Assembly (NCBI RefSeq): GCF_036227105.1
Contig: NZ_CP109434.1
Coordinates: 8,962,501 to 9,026,500, forward strand
Reading direction: 5' to 3'
DNA length: 64,000 nucleotides
From: Amycolatopsis sp. NBC_01488
GTDB lineage: Bacteria; Actinomycetota; Actinomycetes; Mycobacteriales; Pseudonocardiaceae
Part shown: in pieces, positions 17,573-27,429 of the stretch
Layout: each line of letters starts with the position of its first letter
Position numbering within the stretch: the stretch's first letter is position 1
The notes under the pieces: generated by a model
The model's input: only the letters and a program-made list of their open reading frames with translations
Databases searched by the model: none
Told to the model about the DNA's origin: nothing
Made by a program: the position numbers and the translations under genes

Positions 17573-19212
17573 CGCGCATCGGCGGCGACGTCGTCGTCGA
17601 GACCCTCCGCGCGCTGGGCGCCGACACGGTGTTCGGCCTGCCGGGCCAGCACGCACTGGGCCTGTTCGAAGCGTTGCGGCGGGCCGACGACCTGCGCGTG
17701 ATCAGCGGACGCGTCGAGAACAACCTCGCCTTCGCCGCCGACGGGTTCGCCCGCGCGCGGCTCGCGGCGGACCCCGACGGCCCGGTGCCGGTGACGCCGC
17801 TGGTCGTGTCGACCGGCCCGGGCGCGCTGCTGACGTTGGCTTCGCTGCAAGAATCCCGGGCCGCGTCGGTGCCGGTGCTCGGGATCTCCAGCCAGGTCCC
17901 GGTCGCCGGGCTCGGCGGCGGGCGGCACGGCTACCTGCACGAACTGCCCGACCAGCAGGCGAGCTTCCGGGACGTCGTCAAGTCGGTGCACGTCGTGCGC
18001 CGCGCCAGCCAGATCCCGACGGCGCTGCGGGAAGCGTGGACGTCGGCGGCGACCGCGCCCTACGGCCCGGTGTGGGTCGAGATCCCCCAGGACGTGCTGC
18101 TCGGCCCGCCAGGGATCCCGCCGATCACCTCGGTGGCCGCCACTCCCCCGCTGCTGGAGCCCCTGCCGGAGCTGGTCACCGCGGCGGCGGAGCTGCTGGC
18201 CGCGGCGTCGAACCCGGTGATCCTCGCCGGTGGCGGGGCGCTGCGGTCGGGCGCGCACGCCGAGCTGACCGCACTGGCCGAGGCCCTGCGCGCGCCGGTG
18301 ATCTCGACCTTCGGCGGCAAGGGCGTGTTCGGCTGGGACCACGAGCTGTCCGGGCGGTCCTGGCTGGAGGACTGGCACACGACGGAGTTCCTCGCGGACG
18401 CCGACCTGCTGCTCGTGCTCGGCTCCGGCCTCGGCGAGCTGTCCAGCAACTACCGCGAGTTCGCGCCGCGCGGCCGGGTCATCCAGGTCGAGGCCGACCT
18501 CGGCAAGCTCGAGTCGAACTACCCGGGTCTCGGCATCCACGCCGACGTCCGGCTCACGCTGCAGGCGCTGCTGGAGCAGGTGCCGATGCGGTCGTCCGAC
18601 GGCCGGGCCGAGACCGCCGTTTCGGGGTTGCTCTCGCGCGTCGAATCCCGGCTGGCCGGTCAGGACCTGGCCGTCGAGCGGAAGCTGATCGACGACCTCC
18701 GCGGCGCGCTGCCCAAGGGCACGCAGACGTACTGGGACATGACGATCGCCGCGTACTGGGCCTGGTCGGCGTGGAACCCCGAGGGCGCGCCGATCCACAC
18801 CGCGCAAGGCGCGGGCGGCCTGGGCTACGGCCTGCCGGGCGCCCTCGGCGGCGCGGCCGCCGGCGGCGCGACGCTCGCGGTGTCCGGTGACGGCGGCGCG
18901 ATGTACGGCGTCGCCGAGCTGGCGACCGCGGTGCAGCACCGCCTCGACGTCACGTGGCTGGTCGTCGACGACGGCGGCTACGGCGTCCTGCGCGAATACC
19001 TCACCGGCACCTTCGGCCACACGACGGCCACCGAGCTGACCCGGCCCGACTTCGTGGCTTTGGCTTCGTCGTTCGGGGTGCGCGCTTGCCTGTCCTCTTT
19101 GGACACTGTCGGCGCCGACGTCGCCGAAGCGCTGTGCACGCCCGGGCCGTCCGTGGTCGTCCTCCCCGCACTGCTGAAGCTGTTCGCGCCGACCCACCTG
19201 GAGCAGGCATGA
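17569..19212 (+). CDS. Thiamine-diphosphate enzyme, candidate 2-ketoarginine decarboxylase
   Basis: A 547-residue enzyme of the acetolactate synthase/pyruvate decarboxylase superfamily. The N-terminal domain has the ThDP-activating glutamate ([16 protein letters not shown]); the central domain is about residues 185-320; the C-terminal ThDP domain has [17 protein letters not shown]. Where most relatives have Asn-Asn after GDG-x24, this one has Asp-Asp (VVDDGGYG), an altered magnesium-ligand position. With a ureohydrolase before and an aldehyde dehydrogenase after, it may decarboxylate 2-ketoarginine to 4-guanidinobutyraldehyde, as AruI does in Pseudomonas aeruginosa. That is inference; other 2-keto acids are possible. 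Confidence 0.8.
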   Translation: MTRIGGDVVVETLRALGADTVFGLPGQHALGLFEALRRADDLRVISGRVENNLAFAADGFARARLAADPDGPVPVTPLVVSTGPGALLTLASLQESRAASVPVLGISSQVPVAGLGGGRHGYLHELPDQQASFRDVVKSVHVVRRASQIPTALREAWTSAATAPYGPVWVEIPQDVLLGPPGIPPITSVAATPPLLEPLPELVTAAAELLAAASNPVILAGGGALRSGAHAELTALAEALRAPVISTFGGKGVFGWDHELSGRSWLEDWHTTEFLADADLLLVLGSGLGELSSNYREFAPRGRVIQVEADLGKLESNYPGLGIHADVRLTLQALLEQVPMRSSDGRAETAVSGLLSRVESRLAGQDLAVERKLIDDLRGALPKGTQTYWDMTIAAYWAWSAWNPEGAPIHTAQGAGGLGYGLPGALGGAAAGGATLAVSGDGGAMYGVAELATAVQHRLDVTWLVVDDGGYGVLREYLTGTFGHTTATELTRPDFVALASSFGVRACLSSLDTVGADVAEALCTPGPSVVVLPALLKLFAPTHLEQA

Positions 19213-20567
19213 CCCGCACGCTCGACCTGACCGACCCGGCGACCGGCGAGGTGTTCGGCACCAGCGTCATCGCCGGGCAGTCCGATGTGGACACCGCACT
19301 CGAAGCGGCCGCGCAAGCGTTTGCGGTCTGGCGTCGCAGTACGCCCGCACAGCGGCAGCTCGCGCTGCTGAAGATCGCCGACGCCCTGGAGGCGCGTGCT
19401 GCGGAGTTCGCGGATCTGGAGGTCCGCGAGACCGGCAAGATCCGGTCGGTCGTGCTGGCCGAGGAGATCCCGGAGTGCGTGAGCGCGTTACGGTTCTTCG
19501 CGGGCGCCGCGCGGCACCTCGAGGGCACCGCGGCCGGGGAGTACGCGCCCGGCCACACGTCGGTGATCCGCCGCGAGCCGGTCGGGGTCTGCGCGCAGAT
19601 CGCGCCGTGGAACTACCCGCTGATGATGGCGGTCTGGAAGATCGCGCCGGCGCTGGCCGCGGGCAACACCGTCGTGCTCAAGCCCGCCGAGACGACGCCG
19701 TCGACGGCCGTGCTGCTCGCTCGCGTGGCGGCCGAGTTCCTGCCGGAAGGCGCGTTCACCGTGGTGACCGGCGACCGGGACACCGGCCGCGCGCTGGTTC
19801 GCCACCCGATCACGGAACTGGTGTCGATCACCGGGTCCACGCGGGCGGGCATCGACGTCGCGACCGTGGCGGCCGCCGATCTCAAGCGGACCCACCTCGA
19901 ACTCGGCGGCAACGCGCCGCTGCTGGTGTTCCCCGACGTCGATCTCGCTTCCACGGCGGAAGGCATCGCGGGCGCCGCATTCTACAACGCCGGCCAGGAC
20001 TGCACCGCGGGCAGCCGGGTGCTCGTCCACGCGTCGATCCACGACGACTTCGTCGCCGAGCTGGCCAAGGTCGCCGCGGCGCAGACGCCGGGCGTCGACT
20101 TCGGGCCGCTCACCAGCGCGGCGCAGTTCGCCCGCGTGGCGGGCCTGATCGAGCGGCTGCCGTCGCACGCGCGGATCGAGACCGGCGGCACCCGGTTCGG
20201 CTCCCGGGGGTTCTACTTCTCGCCCACCGTGATTTCCGGGCTGCGCCAGGACGACGAGATCGTCCAGGAGGAGATCTTCGGGCCGGTCGTCACCGTCCAG
20301 TCCTTTTCGGACGAAGCCGCGGCGGTTTCCCTCGCCAACGGTGTCCCCTATGGACTGGCGTCGTCGGTCTGGACGCGCGACCTCGCCGTCGCCGCGCGCG
20401 TGTCGGCCGAGCTGGACTTCGGCTGCGTGTGGGTCAACACGCACGGGCCGCTGGTCGCCGAAATGCCGCACGGCGGGTTCGGCCACTCCGGACACGGCAA
20501 GGACCTTTCGTCGTACGCCTTCGCCGAGTACACCCGCATCAAGCACGTGATGACGAGGTTCGCATGA
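19209..20567 (+). CDS. Aldehyde dehydrogenase, aminobutyraldehyde/guanidinobutyraldehyde type
   Basis: A 452-residue NAD(P)-dependent dehydrogenase. Motifs: [35 protein letters not shown] (general-base glutamate) and catalytic cysteine in NAGQDCTAGSR. It is shorter than the usual 480-500 residues, as in 4-aminobutyraldehyde dehydrogenases (PatD type). The ATG overlaps the decarboxylase TGA. In this operon it would oxidise the aldehyde made by the ThDP enzyme to the acid that the ureohydrolase cleaves. Confidence 0.9.
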   Translation: MTRTLDLTDPATGEVFGTSVIAGQSDVDTALEAAAQAFAVWRRSTPAQRQLALLKIADALEARAAEFADLEVRETGKIRSVVLAEEIPECVSALRFFAGAARHLEGTAAGEYAPGHTSVIRREPVGVCAQIAPWNYPLMMAVWKIAPALAAGNTVVLKPAETTPSTAVLLARVAAEFLPEGAFTVVTGDRDTGRALVRHPITELVSITGSTRAGIDVATVAAADLKRTHLELGGNAPLLVFPDVDLASTAEGIAGAAFYNAGQDCTAGSRVLVHASIHDDFVAELAKVAAAQTPGVDFGPLTSAAQFARVAGLIERLPSHARIETGGTRFGSRGFYFSPTVISGLRQDDEIVQEEIFGPVVTVQSFSDEAAAVSLANGVPYGLASSVWTRDLAVAARVSAELDFGCVWVNTHGPLVAEMPHGGFGHSGHGKDLSSYAFAEYTRIKHVMTRFA

Positions 20568-22012
20568 GCGACAAGATCACCGAAGTCGAGCAGCACGGCA
20601 TCGCGCCGATCCCGCCGGAGGAGCAGACGTCGCGCCCGCGTGACCTGTTCCGGATGGCGTTCGGCGGCGCGAACACGTTCGCCACGATCATCCTGGGCAC
20701 GCTCCCGATCGCGTACGGGCTGAGCTTCCGCGACGCGGCCTTGGCGACGACGCTCGGCGTGGTCGTCGGTGGCCTGGTGCTGGCGCCGATGGCGCTGTTC
20801 GGGCCGCGCACGCGGACCAACAACGCGGTGTCGTCCGGCGCGCACTTCGGCGTGGTCGGCCGCTGCGTCGGGTCGTTCCTCTCGCTGCTGACGGCGATCA
20901 CGTTCTTCGCGATCTCGGTCTGGGTCAGCGGCGACGCCGTGGCCGGTGCGGCGCAACGGCTGTTCGGCTTCGACGGCGGCGCGGTGCTGCGCGGCGTCGC
21001 GTACGGCGTGATCGCGATCGCGACGCTCGTCGTGTGCATCTACGGCTACCGGTTCATGCTGCTGGTGAACCGGATCGCGGTGGTGCTCGGCACGGCGATC
21101 ATGCTGCTGGGCGTGGTGGCGTACGGCGGCACGTTCGACCCGGGCTACGCGGGCACCGGGACGTACGCGCTGGGCACGTTCTGGCCGACGTTCACCCTGG
21201 CGGCGCTGACGGCGCTGGCCAACCCGATCTCGTTCGGCGCGTTCCTCGGCGACTGGGCGCGGTACATCCCGGCCCGGCACAGCAAGCGCTCTCTGCTGGC
21301 GGCGCCGTTCCTGGCCCAGGTGGCGACGCTGCTCCCGTTCGGCTTCGGCATCGCGACGGCGACGCTGGTCGCGGACCCGGCCGACTACATCACCGGGCTG
21401 ACGGCGATTTCCCCGCTGTGGTACGCGATCCCGCTGATCGTGGTGGCCCTGATCGGCGGCCTGTCGACGGGCACGACGTCGCTGTACGGCACGGGCCTGG
21501 ACTTCAGCTCGATCTTCCCGCGGCTGTCCCGGGTCCAGGCGACACTGCTGATCGGGTCGCTGAGCGTGGCGTTCATCTTCGTCGGCAACTTCGTGCTGGA
21601 CATGGTGTCGAGCATCAACGCGTTCGCGACGCTGATCGTGCTGTGCACATCGCCGTGGATGGTGATCATGATGATCGGCTTCGTCCAGCGGCGCGGGTGC
21701 TACGACGTCGCGGACCTGCAGGTGTTCAACGAGGGCCGCCGCGGCGGCCGGTACTGGTTCGCGCGCGGGGTGAACTGGCGCGCGATGGCGGCCTGGATCC
21801 CGGCGACGACGCTGGGCCTGCTGTGCGCGAACACGCCGATGATCGCCGGGCCGTTCCGGGACGTCGCGGGCGGGGTGGACGTCAGCCTCCTGGTGACGCT
21901 GGTGACCGCGGCGGTGGCGTACCCGGTGCTGGTGAAGCTGTTCCCGGAACCGCCGGAGGTCTTCGCTTCGGCTCCGCCCCTGGTCACCACCGCACTCCCG
22001 GCCGAGGCCTGA
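20564..22012 (+). CDS. NCS1-family purine/cytosine/allantoin-type permease
   Basis: A 482-residue transporter with about 12 membrane segments, basic cytoplasmic loops and NCS1 features (TNNAVSSGAHFGVVGR early, NPISFGAFLGDWARYIP in the middle). The N-terminal 35 residues are soluble. It is the last gene of the operon, with its ATG overlapping the dehydrogenase stop. NCS1 members carry nucleobases, hydantoins or allantoin; one in a presumed guanidino-compound operon suggests a second nitrogen-compound importer. Confidence 0.9.
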   Translation: MSDKITEVEQHGIAPIPPEEQTSRPRDLFRMAFGGANTFATIILGTLPIAYGLSFRDAALATTLGVVVGGLVLAPMALFGPRTRTNNAVSSGAHFGVVGRCVGSFLSLLTAITFFAISVWVSGDAVAGAAQRLFGFDGGAVLRGVAYGVIAIATLVVCIYGYRFMLLVNRIAVVLGTAIMLLGVVAYGGTFDPGYAGTGTYALGTFWPTFTLAALTALANPISFGAFLGDWARYIPARHSKRSLLAAPFLAQVATLLPFGFGIATATLVADPADYITGLTAISPLWYAIPLIVVALIGGLSTGTTSLYGTGLDFSSIFPRLSRVQATLLIGSLSVAFIFVGNFVLDMVSSINAFATLIVLCTSPWMVIMMIGFVQRRGCYDVADLQVFNEGRRGGRYWFARGVNWRAMAAWIPATTLGLLCANTPMIAGPFRDVAGGVDVSLLVTLVTAAVAYPVLVKLFPEPPEVFASAPPLVTTALPAEA

Positions 22013-22026
22013 CCCCGATACCCGCC

Positions 22027-22074
22027 GGGGCGCCCCCCGTTTTCGACTTTACCGGCGGGCACCGACAGTTTCGG
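22027..22074 (-). repeat. 48-bp dispersed element R1 with PafBC-type promoter motif
   Basis: On the minus strand it reads CTGTCGGTG, eight bases (CCCGCCGG), then TAAAGT. This fits the RecA-independent DNA-damage promoter consensus TTGTCRGTG-N8-TAnnnT of actinobacteria. A GC-only palindrome (GGGGCGCCCC region) follows just past the expected start point. An inverted near-copy is at 30918-30965, with about 31 of 36 aligned positions identical outside the GC tract. It sits between convergent genes and points into the 3' end of the permease on the opposite strand. Confidence 0.75.
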
Positions 22075-22095
22075 GCGGCCGCGCAAGCCTGATCG

Positions 22096-22116
22096 CAGCG
22101 CCCCCATGTGGCGCTG
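22096..22116. terminator. Hairpin between convergent NCS1 permease and dxs
   Basis: CAGCGCC (22096-22102) and GGCGCTG (22110-22116) form a 7-bp GC-rich stem with a 7-base loop, flanked by G-rich sequence, in the convergent gap. It is a plausible two-way terminator, though without a T tract. Confidence 0.45.
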
Positions 22117-22132
22117 GGGGCCGGCCGGCCGC

Positions 22133-24046
22133 TCAGCTGCGGTTGGCGTCCTTCTTCTCGGGCTCCGAGGTCGAGCCGAGGCGGCCGGACGCCCACTCCG
22201 TCACGCGGCGGGCCACATCCTGCGCCGTCAGGCCGATGCGCCCCAGCACCTCGTCGCGGCTCCCGAGGTCGTGGAACGACTGCGGCACCGCCAGATCCCG
22301 CAGCGGGACGTCGCACTCCGCGTCCCGGAACATCGCCGCCAACGCCGAGCCGAAGCCGCCGTGGCGGCCGCTGTCCTCCACCGTCACCACCAGCTTGTGC
22401 TGCGCCGCCAGCGCCACCAGCTCCGCCGGGACCGGCAGGACCCAGCGCGGATCGACCACCGTCACGCCGATGCCCTGGTCGGCGAGCCGGTCGGCGGCCG
22501 CCAGGCCCAGGGTCGCGAACGGGCCCACCGTCACCAGCAGGACGTCCGCGCCCTCCTTCGGGCGGCGCAGCACGTCGACCGTGCCGAGCCGCTCGACCGC
22601 GGAGACGTCGGAACCGACCTTGCCCTTCGAGAAGCGCAGCGCCGTCGGGCCGTCGGACACCGCCACGGCTTCGCGCAGTTCCTCGCGCAGTGTCGCCGGG
22701 TCGCGGGGGGCGGCCACGCGCATGCCCGGCACCATGCCCAGCAGCGACAGGTCCCACATGCCGTGGTGGCTGGGGCCGTCCGGCCCGGTGATGCCGGCGC
22801 GGTCCAGCACCAGCGTCACCGGCTGGCGGTGCAGCGCGACGTCCATCAGCACCTGGTCGAACGCGCGGTTGAGGAACGTCGAGTAGATCGCGACGACCGG
22901 GTGCAGCCCGCCCATCGCGAGACCGGCCGCCGACGTCACGGCGTGCTGCTCGGCGATACCGACGTCGTACCAGCGGTCCGGGAACGCCTCGGCGAACTTG
23001 TCGAGGCCGGTCGAACGCAGCATCGCCGCGGTGATCGCGACGACGTCCTCGCGCTCGGCGCCGATCTTCGCCAGCTCGTCGCCGAACACGCCGGTCCAGC
23101 TCGGGCCCTTCACCGGCGGCAGGCCGGTCTCCGGGTCGATCGGGTCGGTCTGGTGCATCTGGTCGTGCTCGTGGTTGACCGCGGGCGCGTAGCCGTGGCC
23201 CTTCTCGGTCACCACGTGCACGATCACGGCGCCGCCGAACGCCTTCGCGCTCTGCAGGGCCTTCTCCAGCGCCACCTGGTCGTGGCCGTCGACCGGGCCG
23301 AGGTACTTCAGGCCGAGGTCGGAGAACATCGCCTGGGGGCTCAGCGCGTCCTTCAGCCCGGCCTTCGCGGCGTGCAGCGCGGCGTAGATCGGCCTGCCGA
23401 CGACCGGGGTGTGCTTGAGGATCTCGCGGCCGCCGTCGAGCAGCCGCTCGTAGCCCGGCTGCAGGCGCAGCGCGGCGAGGTGGTCGGCCAGGCCGCCGAT
23501 GGTCGGCGAGTACGAGCGGCCGTTGTCGTTGATGACGATGACGACCGGGCGCTCCCGGTGCGCGGCGATGTTGTTGAGCGCCTCCCAGCACATGCCGCCG
23601 GTGAGCGCGCCGTCACCGACGACGGCGACCGCGTGCCGCTCGCCGTCACCAAGGGCGAACGCCTTCGCCAGGCCGTCCACATAGGACAGTCCGGACGACG
23701 CGTGGCTGCTCTCCACCCAGTCGTGCTCACTCTCCGCGCGCGACGGGTAACCGGTGACGCCGCCGGTCTGGCGCAGCCGGTCGAACCCCGCCGCGCGGCC
23801 GGTGACGATCTTGTGCACGTAGGCCTGGTGCCCGACGTCCCAGACGATCGCGTCACGCGGCGAATCGAACACGCGGTGCAGCGCGAGGGTCAGCTCGACG
23901 ACGCCGAGGTTCGGCCCCAGGTGCCCGCCGGCGCGGCGGACCTTGTCGACGAGGAAGTCCCGGATCTCCGCGGCCAGTTCGCCGAGGTCCTCGACACTCA
24001 TGCGCTTCAGGTCCGCCGGTCCGTTCACGGACTCCAGCAACGTCAC
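22133..24046 (-). CDS. dxs: 1-deoxy-D-xylulose-5-phosphate synthase
   Basis: The first enzyme of the MEP isoprenoid pathway condenses pyruvate and glyceraldehyde 3-phosphate using ThDP. The protein is 637 residues, full length. Motifs: [41 protein letters not shown] (ThDP/Mg), [15 protein letters not shown] and the C-terminal transketolase domain. The GTG at 24046 is preceded by GAGGTGGA. The extended reading frame upstream is not conserved. The position next to the Rv2689c-Rv2703 block matches M. tuberculosis dxs1 (Rv2682c). Confidence 0.96.
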   Translation of the reverse strand: MTLLESVNGPADLKRMSVEDLGELAAEIRDFLVDKVRRAGGHLGPNLGVVELTLALHRVFDSPRDAIVWDVGHQAYVHKIVTGRAAGFDRLRQTGGVTGYPSRAESEHDWVESSHASSGLSYVDGLAKAFALGDGERHAVAVVGDGALTGGMCWEALNNIAAHRERPVVIVINDNGRSYSPTIGGLADHLAALRLQPGYERLLDGGREILKHTPVVGRPIYAALHAAKAGLKDALSPQAMFSDLGLKYLGPVDGHDQVALEKALQSAKAFGGAVIVHVVTEKGHGYAPAVNHEHDQMHQTDPIDPETGLPPVKGPSWTGVFGDELAKIGAEREDVVAITAAMLRSTGLDKFAEAFPDRWYDVGIAEQHAVTSAAGLAMGGLHPVVAIYSTFLNRAFDQVLMDVALHRQPVTLVLDRAGITGPDGPSHHGMWDLSLLGMVPGMRVAAPRDPATLREELREAVAVSDGPTALRFSKGKVGSDVSAVERLGTVDVLRRPKEGADVLLVTVGPFATLGLAAADRLADQGIGVTVVDPRWVLPVPAELVALAAQHKLVVTVEDSGRHGGFGSALAAMFRDAECDVPLRDLAVPQSFHDLGSRDEVLGRIGLTAQDVARRVTEWASGRLGSTSEPEKKDANRS

Positions 24047-24089
24047 TCGTCTCCACCTCGCTCGTGTACGGGCACCCCATGTTCCGGCC

Positions 24090-24095
24090 AGTCTA
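24090..24095 (-). promoter_or_regulatory. Possible -10 box of dxs
   Basis: TAGACT on the minus strand, about 44 bases before the dxs GTG, resembles an actinobacterial sigma-A -10. The -35 region is weak (GGAAGG). The 24047-24233 gap also has to hold the promoter of the divergent aldehyde dehydrogenase; nothing clear was seen for it. Confidence 0.3.
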
Positions 24096-24233
24096 CGGAG
24101 GACGGCCACCCGCCTTCCGCCCGCCGCGTCCGGCGTCACAGGCGGAGCGCGATCACCCGTCATCTCGCGGGGTGAAGCTCGTCTCCCCGCGGTGCTGTGG
24201 CGGTCACGCGGCGTGGCCACGAGAATGGGGCGC

Positions 24234-25703
24234 ATGGCGGACTTCTTCATCGGCGGCGAATGGGTGGACGCGCTCGGCGGCGGCCGGCGGGAGATCCGCT
24301 GCCCGGCCGACGGCTCCCTGGTCGCGACGGTCGCCGAGGGCACCGCGAAGGACACCGAGGCCGCCATCGCGGCGGCGCGCCGGGCGTTCGACACCGGCCC
24401 GTGGCCCGGCACGCCCGCGCACCTGCGCGGCGACCTGCTGCTGCGCACCGCGGACCTGCTGGACCGCGACGCGGAGGCGTTCGCCCGCGCCGAGTCGCTC
24501 GACACCGGCAAGCGCCTGGTCGAGAGCCGCTACGACATGGCCGACATCGCCGCCTGCCTGCGCTACTTCGGCAAGCTCGCGGCCCAGGACGCCGGGCGCG
24601 TCGTCGACACCGGCAACCCCGACGCGGTCAGCCGGATCGTGCACGAGCCGGTCGGCGTCTGCGGGCTGATCACGCCGTGGAACTACCCGCTGCTGCAGAC
24701 CGTGTGGAAGATCGCGCCGGCGCTGGCCGCGGGCAACACGTTCGTGCTCAAGCCCAGCGAGCTGACACCGCACACGTCGATCCTGTTCCTGAAGCTGCTC
24801 ACCGAGGCGGGCCTGCCCGCGGGCGTCGGGAACCTGGTGCTGGGCGCGGGCGCCGAGGTGGGCGCGCCGCTGTCGTCGCACCCGGACGTCGACCTCGTGT
24901 CGTTCACCGGCGGCCTGGCGACCGGCAAGGTGATCGCCGCCGCGGCCGCCGGGACGGTCAAGAAAGTGGCCCTGGAGCTGGGCGGCAAGAACCCGAACGT
25001 GGTCTTCGCCGACGCCGACTTCGAGACGGCGGTCGACTACGCGCTGACCGCGGTGTTCCTCCACTCCGGCCAGGTGTGCTCGGCGGGCGCGCGGCTGATC
25101 GTCCAGCGGGAGTGGCACGACGAGTTCGTCGACGAGCTGGTGCGCCGGGCCGAGCGGATCCGCCTGGGCGGGCCGTTCGACTCGCACGCCGAGACCGGGC
25201 CGCTGATCTCGGCGGCGCACCGGGCGAAGATCGAGGCGTACGTGGCGGCGGCGCTGGCCGAGGGCGCGGTGCTGCGCACCGGCGGCCGCCGTCCGGACGA
25301 CCCGGCGCTGGCCGACGGTTGCTACTACCTGCCGACCATCCTCGACCAGGTGGAACAGGGGTCGTCGGCGGTCGTCGACGAGTCGTTCGGGCCGGTGCTG
25401 ACGGTCGAGACGTTCACCGACGAGGACGACGCGGTCCGCATCGCCAACGACACCCACTACGGCCTGGCGGGAGCGGTGTTCACGCAAGACGCCGGGCGCG
25501 CGCAGCGGGTGGCCGGGCGGCTGCGGCACGGCACGATCTGGATCAACGACTTCCACCCGTACCTGCCCCAGGCCGAGTGGGGCGGCTACAAGCAGTCCGG
25601 GTTCGGGCGCGAGCTGGGGCCGACCGGGCTGGGCGAGTACACCGAGATCAAGCACATCTACCAGAACCTGCGGCCGGGCCCGCAGCACTGGTTCGCCGGC
25701 TGA
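24234..25703 (+). CDS. Aldehyde dehydrogenase, betaine-aldehyde/aminobutyraldehyde type
   Basis: A 489-residue NAD(P)-dependent dehydrogenase. Motifs: [50 protein letters not shown] (glutamate) and catalytic cysteine in [12 protein letters not shown]. The ATG at 24234 gives [12 protein letters not shown]; an in-frame ATG at 24225 is an alternative. GbsA/BetB-like enzymes oxidise betaine aldehyde or amino-aldehydes. No choline genes are nearby, so the substrate is open. It is divergent from dxs and stands alone. Confidence 0.9.
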   Translation: MADFFIGGEWVDALGGGRREIRCPADGSLVATVAEGTAKDTEAAIAAARRAFDTGPWPGTPAHLRGDLLLRTADLLDRDAEAFARAESLDTGKRLVESRYDMADIAACLRYFGKLAAQDAGRVVDTGNPDAVSRIVHEPVGVCGLITPWNYPLLQTVWKIAPALAAGNTFVLKPSELTPHTSILFLKLLTEAGLPAGVGNLVLGAGAEVGAPLSSHPDVDLVSFTGGLATGKVIAAAAAGTVKKVALELGGKNPNVVFADADFETAVDYALTAVFLHSGQVCSAGARLIVQREWHDEFVDELVRRAERIRLGGPFDSHAETGPLISAAHRAKIEAYVAAALAEGAVLRTGGRRPDDPALADGCYYLPTILDQVEQGSSAVVDESFGPVLTVETFTDEDDAVRIANDTHYGLAGAVFTQDAGRAQRVAGRLRHGTIWINDFHPYLPQAEWGGYKQSGFGRELGPTGLGEYTEIKHIYQNLRPGPQHWFAG

Positions 25704-25788
25704 GCCCTCCCACGATCGGGATCCACCGAACGGCCCAGCGCGGGAAATGTGATCGGAAAGGGAGTTTCCGGCGTTTTATGCTGCGTGC

Positions 25789-26211
25789 GTGACGCGAGCA
25801 TGGCGGGTCCCCCGGGCGCTGGCGGCGGGGGTCGCCGGCGTCGGGGTGATCGCGGGCCTGACCCTGCGCACGGCGGACTACCCGGGGTTGCTGCCCCCGG
25901 GCACCCCGGACCCGGAGCTGGCCCTCGGCCTGCGCCTGATCTGCGCGGCGGCGGTGCTGGTGGCGGGCACGCTGGCGTACCTGACGTTCGCCCGCCGCCA
26001 GGACGAGCCACTGGCGATGGCGAGCCTCCCGGGGCTGGTGGTGACGGGCGTGATCCTCCGCCACCTGGTGGTGACGCTGCCAGGTGTGACGCGCATCCAG
26101 CCGGCCGCACGCGTGGCGCCGGGCGCGGGCGCGTGGGTGTTGCTGGTGTCGGGCATCGCGATGACGGCCACCGGCCTGGCGGCGGCGTTCGCGGTGCGCC
26201 GAGCCGACTGA
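25789..26211 (+). CDS. Small four-helix membrane protein, unknown function
   Basis: A 140-residue protein with about four hydrophobic segments (residues 8-26, 46-66, 78-95 and 112-133) and a short basic N-terminus. No motif or family is recognised. The GTG start follows a short AT-richer patch (TTTTATGCTG) that could be its -10 region. It converges on the RNA methyltransferase gene. Confidence 0.65.
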   Translation: MTRAWRVPRALAAGVAGVGVIAGLTLRTADYPGLLPPGTPDPELALGLRLICAAAVLVAGTLAYLTFARRQDEPLAMASLPGLVVTGVILRHLVVTLPGVTRIQPAARVAPGAGAWVLLVSGIAMTATGLAAAFAVRRAD

Positions 26212-26241
26212 CGCCGAAGCCCCCAAGCGGCACCGACGAAC

Positions 26242-27429
26242 TCAGGACAGCAGCGCCACGCACTCCACGTGGTGCGTCATCGGGAACGCGTCGAACGCAC
26301 GGAGATCCGTCAACGCGTACCCGTGCGAAGCGAAGATCGCCACGTCGCGGGCCAGTGCCGCCGGGTCGCACGCCACGTACACGATCCGGTCGGGCTCCCC
26401 CGCCACGATCGACTCCGCCACCGGCTTGCCCGCGCCCTTGCGCGGCGGGTCCAGGACCACGACGTCCACCGGCTTCGCGGCCGACGTCAGCACGTGCTCG
26501 ACGCGCCCGGCCTGCCACGACACCTGCGGGAGGTCGGCCAGGTTCTTCTCGCCGTCGGCGACCGCGCGCCGGCCCGACTCCACCGCGAGCACGCGGCCCG
26601 CCGGGCCGACCTGCGAAGCCAGCACCGACGCGAACAGCCCGACGCCGGCGTAGAGGTCCCAGGCCGTCCCGCCCTCGGGCGCCTCCGCCCACTCCGCCAC
26701 GACCGCCGCCAGTGTCGTGGCCGCGGCCGGGTGGACCTGCCAGAAGCCGTGCGCGTCGAGGCGCCAGTCGCGGTCCGCCGCGTGCTGGACCGCCACCCCG
26801 CCCGCCAGCTGGCGCGCGCGGACCTTGCCTCGGACGGTCGACAGCTCGCGGACGTGGACACCGCCGTCGCCGTCGCTGGTGACCTCCAGCTCGCTGCCCG
26901 GCCGCCAGCGCCGCGCCAGGACGTCGTCCAGCGCGCCCGGCACCGCGATCGGGCACTTCTCCAGCGGCACCACCCGGTGGCTGTGGTGGGCCCGCAGGCC
27001 CGCGCGCCCGTCCTGGCCGGCGATCAGCCGGACCCGGCTGCGCCAGTCCAGCGGGCCGCCGTCCAGCGCTTCGACGACGACGTCCCGCTCGATCCCGGCC
27101 AGCCGCTGCAGCTGCTCCGCCACCACCGAGGCCTTCAACGAACGCTGGTACGCGGGGGAAGCGTGCTGCCAGTCGCAGCCGCCGCAGCCGCCGGGCACGG
27201 CCAGCGGGCACGGCGGCGGCACCCGGAATTCCGAGGCCGACAGCACTTCGATCGCGTCGCCGCGGCAGAACGAACCGCCGTTGTCCTCGGTGATCTCGAC
27301 GCGGACCCGCTCGCCCGGCAGCGCGTGCCGGACGAACACGACGCGGCCGTCGGCGCGGGCGACGCAGTGGCCGCCGTGCGCGACCGCGCCGACCTCCACC
27401 TCGAGGATCCGGCCCTGCCAGCTGGTCAT
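26242..27429 (-). CDS. TRAM-domain class I SAM-dependent RNA methyltransferase (TrmA/RlmD-like)
   Basis: A 395-residue uracil-C5-type methyltransferase. An N-terminal TRAM domain (about 1-60) binds RNA. The Cys cluster PPPCPLAVPGGCGGCDWQH fits the Fe-S site of RumA-like enzymes. The SAM site is DLYAGVGLFASVLA; the catalytic region has LDPPRKGAG and the nucleophile in YVACDPAALARD. The ATG overlaps the transporter stop upstream (ATGA). It corresponds in order and content to M. tuberculosis Rv2689c, next to Rv2690c. Confidence 0.93.
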   Translation of the reverse strand: MTSWQGRILEVEVGAVAHGGHCVARADGRVVFVRHALPGERVRVEITEDNGGSFCRGDAIEVLSASEFRVPPPCPLAVPGGCGGCDWQHASPAYQRSLKASVVAEQLQRLAGIERDVVVEALDGGPLDWRSRVRLIAGQDGRAGLRAHHSHRVVPLEKCPIAVPGALDDVLARRWRPGSELEVTSDGDGGVHVRELSTVRGKVRARQLAGGVAVQHAADRDWRLDAHGFWQVHPAAATTLAAVVAEWAEAPEGGTAWDLYAGVGLFASVLASQVGPAGRVLAVESGRRAVADGEKNLADLPQVSWQAGRVEHVLTSAAKPVDVVVLDPPRKGAGKPVAESIVAGEPDRIVYVACDPAALARDVAIFASHGYALTDLRAFDAFPMTHHVECVALLS

